Source: Durusdinium trenchii (Eukaryota; Sar; Dinophyceae; Suessiales; Symbiodiniaceae). Taken from it: DNA of 64,000 bases. A model generated the notes under the pieces. That model was not told where the DNA came from. It ran no database searches and worked only from the letters and a program-made list of their open reading frames with translations. Below, in pieces: positions 32,886 to 64,000 of the stretch. Each line of letters opens with the position of its first letter. Position 1 is the stretch's first letter. The translations under genes were made by a program, and so were the position numbers. The stretch covers positions 536,858 to 600,857 of the forward strand of contig CAXAMN010021729.1 in NCBI GenBank assembly GCA_963970005.1, given 5' to 3'.

Positions 32886-35136
32886 TTCGGTTGACGCTGT
32901 TCGTCCCACCCTCCGCCTTTAAGAGAGAATTTATAAAGTGGGGAAATGTTTTTTCATTAGGACATCTCCCGTGCTAGTTTTCCATACTCACACTTGCCTA
33001 CTCAGTGCATGCTTGCATACTCATTGCGTGCTTGCAACTCATCACTTGCATACTTACACTTGCGTACTTCCACTTGCATACTTTGACACTTGCATTGCAC
33101 ACTTTGCACTTCACTGCTTTTGCCCTTCCACTTACACAGGGCTACGTATAGCGTTCATGTTGTCCTGCAAGTGTGGTGAAAGTGTCAATGTCTAAGTGTA
33201 AGTGTCGAAGTGTCAGTGTTCAAAGGATTTTCCGGAAGAACCCTTCGCAATGCTTTCGGGAATATATATATATATATATTTGGTAATTGTTCCGGGCCGG
33301 GCTATATGCTTGGGTTGAAAACGTTGAGAAATGATTAAAATGTTTTCCACAAGGTTTCAAATGCACGCCGAGTTTGAGACATGTCCGCGTGCATTCCGCA
33401 TCTTGGCATGTCTCACTTTGTCAGGTGCCGCAGTGCAACCACTACGAGGAGAGGTTTGAAGCTGAGGCCAGCTCTGACTCTGATGAGGCACGGGTGGCTT
33501 AGTGAGGCTCAGTGACTTAGTGGGCTTGGTGGCTGTGTAGTTTGAGGGTTATTCAATTGTCGAAGCAAACTTCAGGGCTCATGGCCAGAGAGTTGCTGTG
33601 GACAGGAGCCTCCATTACTGGAGTAGATTTGTGAGAGGAGTCTGCCACTGGTGCCTTGGGATAGTTCTTGAGGAAGAACCTTCCACTGGGCAAATTTCAT
33701 AGTCTTATGGCCAGTTGCCCCGGCTGCCCGGCTGCTGGAGTTCATTTCGCAATGCAAGTGTGTCAACGACACGTCTTTGCGTGCGCGATATTCCTTGTGT
33801 TGCCCCGTGACCTGAGGGTAACCCAGCGTGTGTGAGGTCTGTTAATACATCGAGGAGTTTTCACACACCATTAGCGTTTTCAAGTCGAGGTTGAAGAGTC
33901 GAACATGTTGGCATCGTTTCCCCCTCAGTGGTTGCTACAACTTCGTGCTGCCGTTCATGGCCAAGCCAGAGGCAGTACAGCAACCCAAGGGGCGTCAATC
34001 CCCGAGGATGCGCAGTCTTCAGTCTTCCCTGCTTGCTTCGCAAGGGAAGCACCTCAATTGGCACTTGAGCCTTTGGAAGGGTGGAGTCAGTGGAGTTCTC
34101 CTTGGAACAGGACAGGTGTCAACCGGTCATGATAGGTGACTGGCTAAGTCACGGTACTCACCAGGTCGCCAAGTGCCAAGAGGTGGGCCTCATGCCTCCA
34201 TGCCTCGGTGGTTTGGAGAAGCCCCGCCATGGCGCCTCGGTGGAGTCAGCCAATCCGGCTGAATCTTACCAAATATATACATACATGCATGCATGCATAC
34301 ATACAAATATATATATATATATGTATATATAAGTCAAAGTGAATCTGACCACGAAATACCCCCGATGGCAGCCTGGCAAGAGTGCTTGCTTCAAGAACGT
34401 GTGCAAAAAAGATGTGCTGGGCGAAGCCGGGTTGCGTGTCTGTCCGTCGTGCTTTTTGAGGCTTGGCATTGGGTGCATTTATTTTTTGAATAGAGTTTTG
34501 GTTTATGAGGTGTGTCAAACAGTTGCCTCCTCCACATGTTTTGCGGATGCTGCTTGGATCAAGTTTTTTGTTTTGTTTTGGTGTTGAGTCGCCTGCTTTC
34601 AGTTGGGCGAAGATGTCGTTGTCGAGGACGTTGGGACGTAACGTTCGACGTACAATTGGAGTCTGATCTAAATGGCTTCCACTGGGACTCCGTGCTAGAT
34701 CTGGATGGGGGAGAGAATGGCAGTGATTCCCACACATCCCCCATCCCCAAGTCTTGATTGGGTTTCTCTTCGAGCACATGCTGCAAAGCACCTGTCTGCG
34801 GATGGCTTGTGCAGGATGCTGCGCCCTTCCGCCAGGCTGTCACGCCGTTTCTTGAACCTTGGCTACCAATGCAATCTTTCTCATGATCTATGAGCGTCGA
34901 CTTTTAAACTGGGGGCCTGTGTCACAGGCACGGCATTCAAAAAAGAGACCATGCGCTCACACATGCATACGCACACAGAGAGATTCACTACTGTATGTTT
35001 GCACACGTTCTTGTCACATGTAGTACCTTTGCAAGATAAACGTGCATGTTTGTGTGCACTTTGTTCTTGGTCTGTTAGACTGGATATCTTGGGCAAGAAG
35101 GGGCTTGAGTCGGCTTGAGATGCAGAGCCAAGGAGC
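32886..35136 (+). other. stretch between satellites and HSP70 gene
   Basis: ACTTGCATACTT-type irregular repeats follow the satellite (about 32,985-33,110). An exon-like segment at 33425-33502 starts after AG and reads EERFEAEASSDSDEARVA before a TAG stop; it could be the last exon of an unrecognised gene or chance. TA and GCATACAT microsatellites lie at about 33,262-33,280 and 34,273-34,330. Confidence 0.35.
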
Positions 35137-58720
<23,584 letters not shown>

Positions 58721-60659
58721 GCCTCCAACTCAAGCAAGTACAGAGTCCATAGAGCTACTACGTTGACAGTAGAGCTCCAGCTAAGACGCCTCGTTGATTT
58801 TGAGGCGCGACGAGCTCCAAGTTTTGGGTCCAGGACGTCTTCCTGTCCCTTTTTGCGAGTACAGGCCACGGAAATTGTGGCGGCAAAGGCTGAGGCAAAG
58901 ATGCCCACTTCGGAGCTGAGCCTCAGCTGGCGCCATTCACGCTGGCTGCGCTTGGTGTGACGCAAGCTAGCCAGTGCTGCAATTTTCATGAGCTGTCAGC
59001 TGGTGACCAGCCCCCACTGTTGCAACCACTCAGCCGAACAAGCTAAGTGAGATTTTGCATACAATCGAAGCCCTAGTCGCCAGCTATGCCAGCTTAAACG
59101 ACTGCGCTGCAGTCTTTGAATTCGCACCGTACAGGTCCAAGCCTTGGAAAGCTATCAAATACGATTGGGGGGGGGCCTGACCAGCCCACGTGCGTGGTGT
59201 CTTTGTCGGATGGAGTTGGACAGAGGATCCACCATTTAGACCTCGCTCCTCGTGGGGTGCTTGACACTCATTTGCTCGGCAGTCCGTTTTTTTGGGGCTC
59301 AGACCAAACCGTTGGAGATCATCGTGAAGGCAGATGCTTGCTTGATCTTGCTTTTGTTGTCCCTCCCCTATGGCCGTTGGATGATTGTCTTGCTAGGATC
59401 TTGCGGGTATGCGTCGTACTAGCTCAAGCTCAAGCTTGGGACAGTGTGGACCCCCAGATCTCTCTCGCTTCTTTCACTCAGCTCTCTTCTGTTTCAAACC
59501 TTTCTTCCCAAGGACCCGGAGGAAAGTGAGTCTGACCCTCCGAACGGACCCAGAGGGTTTTTCCAGAGGCCGGATCCACCCAGGGTCCGCCCGACGCGAC
59601 TCCCTTCGCTGACGGAGTCGTCACAGGCTGGGAGGTCCACCCAGTGGCGCGCACCGGGCCACGCTACAGCATCGGCAAAGCAGGTGCGCTTTCTTAAGGA
59701 CCTTGAGGACATGACGATGTGGTTTATCACTGAACCATGTATCAGTGTTTTTGTTCCTTTAAGTTCCCTCCATGCAGGAACTAAACGTCGTCTTTTCATG
59801 ACATGATGGTTCCGTTGTCCATTTTTTTTCTTCTCACTTTGGTAATTTTGCATTCCGGCGGGCCATGGCCAATGGTATCAGTGAATCAGTATTGACTTGG
59901 CAGGCCTGGTGTCTGATGGAGATCGAAGGACCTGGGTGGACAAAGTGGTGAAGGAGTCTTAGCTGCAGCAAGCTGCGTGTTGTGACCACTTCTGTGAGCA
60001 GCAGAACTGTGAGCAGAAAACAAGGTCACTGTTTTGGTATGCTTTGGATGCATGGGCAGTGTTGAAGCTTACTGTATATAGTGGCACCTTATTCCAACAC
60101 CATCGGGAGTGCTTCACAAACACCCCAATCAACTGTTACACAGATGCAACATTTGACTCATGAGATCAGTTTTGACAGTGACAAGGTCACCAGACGCCAG
60201 ACAGCAAAGACACCAACGCAGGGTTAACAGCGGTTAACCTTTTGATCTGTCCTTCATTCACGTCCTTCCCTTGTCCTTTTCCATGTTGTGACTCGTTTTG
60301 ACGCATTCGGGTTTGGATTGCATTGACGAACAATTCCCCGATATATTGCCCACAAGCCTCAACTCGTCTTAATGCATGCCACTGCAACAACACTTCATTA
60401 CATTGCGAGCTTATCGCGGCCCGCTATTTCTCGATCAGCCAGCCAGCCGGCCAAGAACCACGGTCCAGCTGGCTGGCCGGCCGGCCGGCCAAGATCCACA
60501 GCCCAGCCGGCCGGCTGATCAACGACGACGACGACGACGACGACTACTACTACTACTGCTACTAGTACATGGCCCGCCGGCCGGCCGGCCGCTCCAGGTG
60601 CCAGCCGGCCGGCCGGCCGATCAAGGTGCCAGCCGGCCGGCCGGCCGCGGAAGAAATCG

Positions 60660-60692
<33 letters not shown>

Positions 60693-62905
60693 CTTGGCCG
60701 GCCGGCCGGCCGGCTGGTCGCGAAATAGCAGGCCGGGTTGCCCGCGCTGTCCTTCATTAACATTAACGAAGCAGCATCCCACCAATCCGAGCTGGTTGCC
60801 TCGCCTAAGAGCATCATGGGTGTAGAAAGTTCAGGCTTTGTGCAAGAAAGAAGGAGCAAATAGAATAATAGAAGTCTCACTCATTTGTGATGCTGTACGC
60901 AGGTCTATATACTGTATAGTGTGGGAAAGTTTGAAGATTGGCCGAGTGAGTGGGTTTGCAAGAAAGGATCTTCCCCTTGGGGAAGGGTTGCAGCGACCCA
61001 GCAGTTCGTTGTTTATTTTGTTTCCTTCTGTTTCAGTGGCCACCTAGCCGCCTAGGACAAGGTTTGGGTGCCTGGTCCAGGGGCTCATGCGACAGAGCGG
61101 AGCTTTGTCAACCCCGATGAGAATGAGTTTGATGCAAAAAAGTGCATAGAGGAGCAGCTTTCCATGGGTTTGGAAATTGACGCCTGGAAACATGCCGGTC
61201 CGGGATCAAAAAAAATTGCTTGGGGTCAAACTCAGACAGCTGATTTGGAGTTTGGGATAGATTGTTTTCGCAGAGTTGTGGCAGGACTTGCGGCCAAAAT
61301 ATTCATTCGGAAAAGCCATTTGGGAGCCTGCGCTGTCACATGCCTCCAGCCTGCAGCTAATGTTAGGACGTCTACATCGATGCCCTTGTTTTTCCGGACA
61401 GAAATCGGAAAGCTGATCTTAATCATTCCTGCTTGAGCCAAGGATGAGGTGAAACCGCAGAGAAACTCTTTCCGTGCTTCGTCTGCAAGTTCTGGCTTGT
61501 GCTGGTCCTCCGTGAGTGGCTGACATCAGGACATCCAAAGTTCGATCCGTGGTTCAACCCCGGCCCAGGACGACCTCTTTGATCTCTCTTGTGCAGTTCA
61601 CACTGATGCACCATTCAATCACTTTCTCCTCAGCTGTGAGTAACTATCAATCAATGTTGCAGTCCAGAGCTTGTAGATCTAAACGCTGCTTAGCTTTACA
61701 AATTGGATTTTACATATGTAGGAAGCATTCTAATCACATGGCTGTTTTAGCAGCTGGGCTGTGGCACTTCAACCAGCGAAGAAAGGGTGGGTCTTCCCGG
61801 AATGCCTCAAGGAGCGCACACGCAGTTCACTGTCTTCAGCCGAAAGTGCGCCTGGGGTAGGTGTCGATAGGTTGCATGGTTATGCCGAGACAAATGGAGG
61901 TTTTGGATGCAACCCAGGAACAGAAGGTGATGTTCAGGTACCTAGTCAATTGATTAATCAGGACTTGACCTCTCTGGTGGAAGCTGCTTTCACACCGTTC
62001 AATGCGCTGTTTCATTGTTGGTTGCACGTCCATCGTGCAGGAAAGAAGCCGCAAAATCGTGATGATGCTCGTGTGGTTTTGTCGAAGTGGCCATTTGTTT
62101 CCAGAGCAAATCAAATCAAGTGATCAGGTAGACCAAATATGGCATAGGGCATAGGGCAGGCCCGCAATCATTCACGATCAGGTGGTTCTGCTATTCACAC
62201 AGCATCCGCAAAATCGAACCCCCTCAACTACATACTGTAGTAATCTAGACAGTGACAGTGACAACTATATAATTTGTGCACAAAAGAGAGCATCCAGCAG
62301 AGCATTCAAAATGCACCTGATGGTGGGGAATGTCAGCAGAGCTGACTCGCCAAGGGCTGGGTTGCATCATGCATGAAAGTCAATGAATGTTTGTTTGCAA
62401 GTCAACGTTGTCCAATGGAATGCTGTTGGTTCCGAATGGTCTTCCCAGAAGACTGCCACATGCTGTTTGCATGGGCTTTTCCTAGCGCAGGTCAATGTGC
62501 CTGGACGAGTTTGGAACGAACAGAGACCTCCTAAGTGAGAAAGTTCCAGGTGTGGGACAAGGCCGCACACAGCCTTGTTCGAAGTCTCCGGTGTTGACCG
62601 GAAGGTGCCGGCCACGTCCTCAAGGGTGTTGATCCAGATATATGCACAGACATGCAGGACCATTCTGCGGGCATTCTTTCGCAGATTAGCAGGCAAAGCC
62701 AGTAGCAGGGCGGAATCTGGCCATGGCGGGCTATGATATGCCTGATGAGGCAGGCGAAGAAGATTTGGAAGAAAAAGCAAACAACCTTGGCACTTTTCTC
62801 CACTGATGTGAGGTTAGTTGGGGTCTATAATGAAACCCGCCCCAAAGGCCGCAGACGCCCCAAAAACGGGTGTGGCGCAAAGCACCAAGTTGTGCGGCCA
62901 GCGAG
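58721..62905 (+). other. stretch between HSP70 and dehydrogenase genes
   Basis: I recognise no gene family. One proline/serine-rich frame at 59,444-59,806 and several frames between 61.07 and 61.95 kb are unassigned. A GGCC/GAC/TAC repeat block at 60.43-60.72 kb is listed separately. Confidence 0.45.
60430..60720 (+). repeat. alternating CCGG palindrome blocks and GAC/TAC runs
   Basis: Blocks of GGCCGGCCGGCCGG alternate with GACGACGACGACTACTACTA runs (60,522-60,560 and 60,660-60,695). CCAGCCGGCCGGCCGGCC is repeated at least twice, joined by GATCAAGGTG. All long frames across it are composition artefacts. Confidence 0.9.
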
Positions 62906-63904
62906 GCCATGGACGTGGCGGTGCTGGAAGGTCTTCGGAGCTTGCGCCTTCGAAAGCGGCGCATCACTGCGCCCAAGGAAGATGAAGTGCAACTGCAGAT
63001 CAACTGCGTGCCTTGGCATCATTTCTGCCCCCCAACGCAGGGAGCTTTGGTGGAAGTATATAATCAGGAATCTTCATATACAAACAGCAATTGATTTCTA
63101 GCCAAGGTGTTGGGACCCCTTCGAAGATACAAGATAAGATACACCGATATCGCTTGAATCTAGCACATACGACGAAAACAGGCTATGTTGATGATCTTGT
63201 GTGTGTGTGTATACATATGTATGTGGCTCAATACATGTGTGTTCCCTCGTCCGGTATTTCACTGCATTCATGCCTCCCTTTATTGGGTGGGCATGGATGC
63301 TTCCATGCCAGGTCGGCATTTGCGGCTCCGATATGGCCTACTGGTCGAAGGGTGTGGCTGGGGGCTTTGTGCAGCTGGACTTCTCAGAGGAGGGCCTCAA
63401 CCAGGGCTACTGTGGTCAGATGGGGCACGAGTGCTCGGGTACCGTGCGATCGGTGGGGGCCAAGGTCACTCATCTTCAGGTGGGTGACCGTGTAGCATTG
63501 GAGCCTGGCGTCCCTTGTTGCTCGCCTCGCTAAGACAGAGGAACAAGACGAAGGCAACAGACGAAGGTAACAGACGTTAAGGCTTTGAGAGGTCGACCGA
63601 CGGTCCACGGGGTTTGGCTGATTTGCTTCTTGGCGTTGCTTTTGGTGGTTCTTCTGATGTTTGATGATGCTTGGAAAGAGCTCAGAGATGAGTGGCACAA
63701 GCAGTCTTTTGGAACCTGAGCCAAGTCCAAGGCTCCGACTGCAAGCTTTGCAGGTCCGGCAGATACAACCTTTGTCCCAAGATGCGCTTTATTGGATCAG
63801 CGGTGAATCGCGTTCCTGGTGCGCTGTGCCGGAAGTTCAACCACAAGGCCTCCTATTGCTACAAGCTTCCGCCAAGTGTCAGCCTTCAGGAAGGAGCAAT
63901 GCTG
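62906..63904 (+). CDS. sorbitol/polyol dehydrogenase (zinc-dependent MDR family), 5' part
   Basis: Three exons join in phase into the N-terminal catalytic domain of a zinc-dependent polyol dehydrogenase, which oxidises sorbitol or a similar polyol with NAD+. Exon 62906-63007 (ATG at 62909) gives VAVLEGLRSLRLRKRRI and EVQLQINC. Exon 63312-63519 gives VGICGSDMAYW (catalytic zinc Cys), GHECSGTV (zinc His and Glu) and GDRVALEPGVPC. Exon 63732-63904 gives CSDCKLCRSGRYNLCP and KASYCYKLPPSVSLQEGAML. The C-x2-C-x2-C-x7-C structural-zinc site is complete. Donors are GT, GC and probably GA. The cofactor-binding Rossmann half lies beyond the window. The start could lie in an earlier exon. Confidence 0.85.
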
Positions 63905-64000
63905 GATTCTTAGAGCGACAAGCGTGCAAGAGTCACATTTACACCACCCCATCCAGCTTGGTTGGGGCCAGATTGTCTTAGGTTAGAACCCCTTTGCGTT
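63905..64000 (+). other. intron of the dehydrogenase gene at window end
   Basis: Sequence after the probable GA donor at 63905 contains stops in the gene's frame and no recognised exon. Confidence 0.5.

Noticed and set aside
60376-60880. overlapping frames of 149 and 160 residues on both strands
   Set aside because: They translate the CCGG and GAC/TAC repeat block.

Overview
The window reads as nuclear DNA of a dinoflagellate, probably Symbiodiniaceae-like; I cannot name the species. Three things support this. Exons of four separate genes can be joined in phase only if the donor dinucleotide may be GT, GC or GA, while almost every acceptor is AG followed by G. All recognisable genes lie on the + strand. 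Several intronless genes have remnants resembling the dinoflagellate spliced-leader 3' end (TTGGCTCAAG) just upstream of their starts.

Region 1 (1-10.65 kb) is an intronless tandem cluster of BspA-type (LRR_5) leucine-rich-repeat proteins: one cut by the window edge, one intact (875-2101), and three with frameshifts, a deletion or a stop. A decayed element (3331-6367) is inserted among them. It joins the C-terminus of a superfamily 1 helicase to a long unrecognised tail broken by several frameshifts.

Region 2 (10.65-18.5 kb) is gene-poor. It has a 225-bp polypurine tract and a degenerate non-LTR reverse transcriptase (13.56-14.48 kb). Region 3 (18.55-23.8 kb) is an intron-rich calcium-dependent protein kinase (CDPK-like) with exons as short as 17 nt. 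Region 4 (28.4-29.5 kb) is a compact PTPMT1-like dual-specificity phosphatase with seven small exons. Region 5 (31.9-32.9 kb) holds two adjacent satellites, of exact 60-bp and 73-bp period.

Region 6 (35.1-58.7 kb) is one mitochondrial-type HSP70 (DnaK/mortalin) gene of about 31 small exons. Its phases agree across every junction I could place. One of its introns (39,528-48,288) is about 8.8 kb and holds, on the same strand, phase-consistent exons of the C-terminal half of a U2SURP/SR140-like splicing factor. Other introns carry a dispersed CTAGT-rich repeat, minisatellites and a hairpin-flanked ATCT microsatellite. Region 7 (62.9 kb to the end) is the 5' part of a sorbitol/polyol dehydrogenase.

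The genes do not form an operon-like pathway. The common theme is architecture: retroposed, decaying intronless genes on one side and intact genes split by very many non-canonical introns on the other. Exon coordinates were placed by eye from reading frame and family similarity, so single-base slides at junctions are possible.
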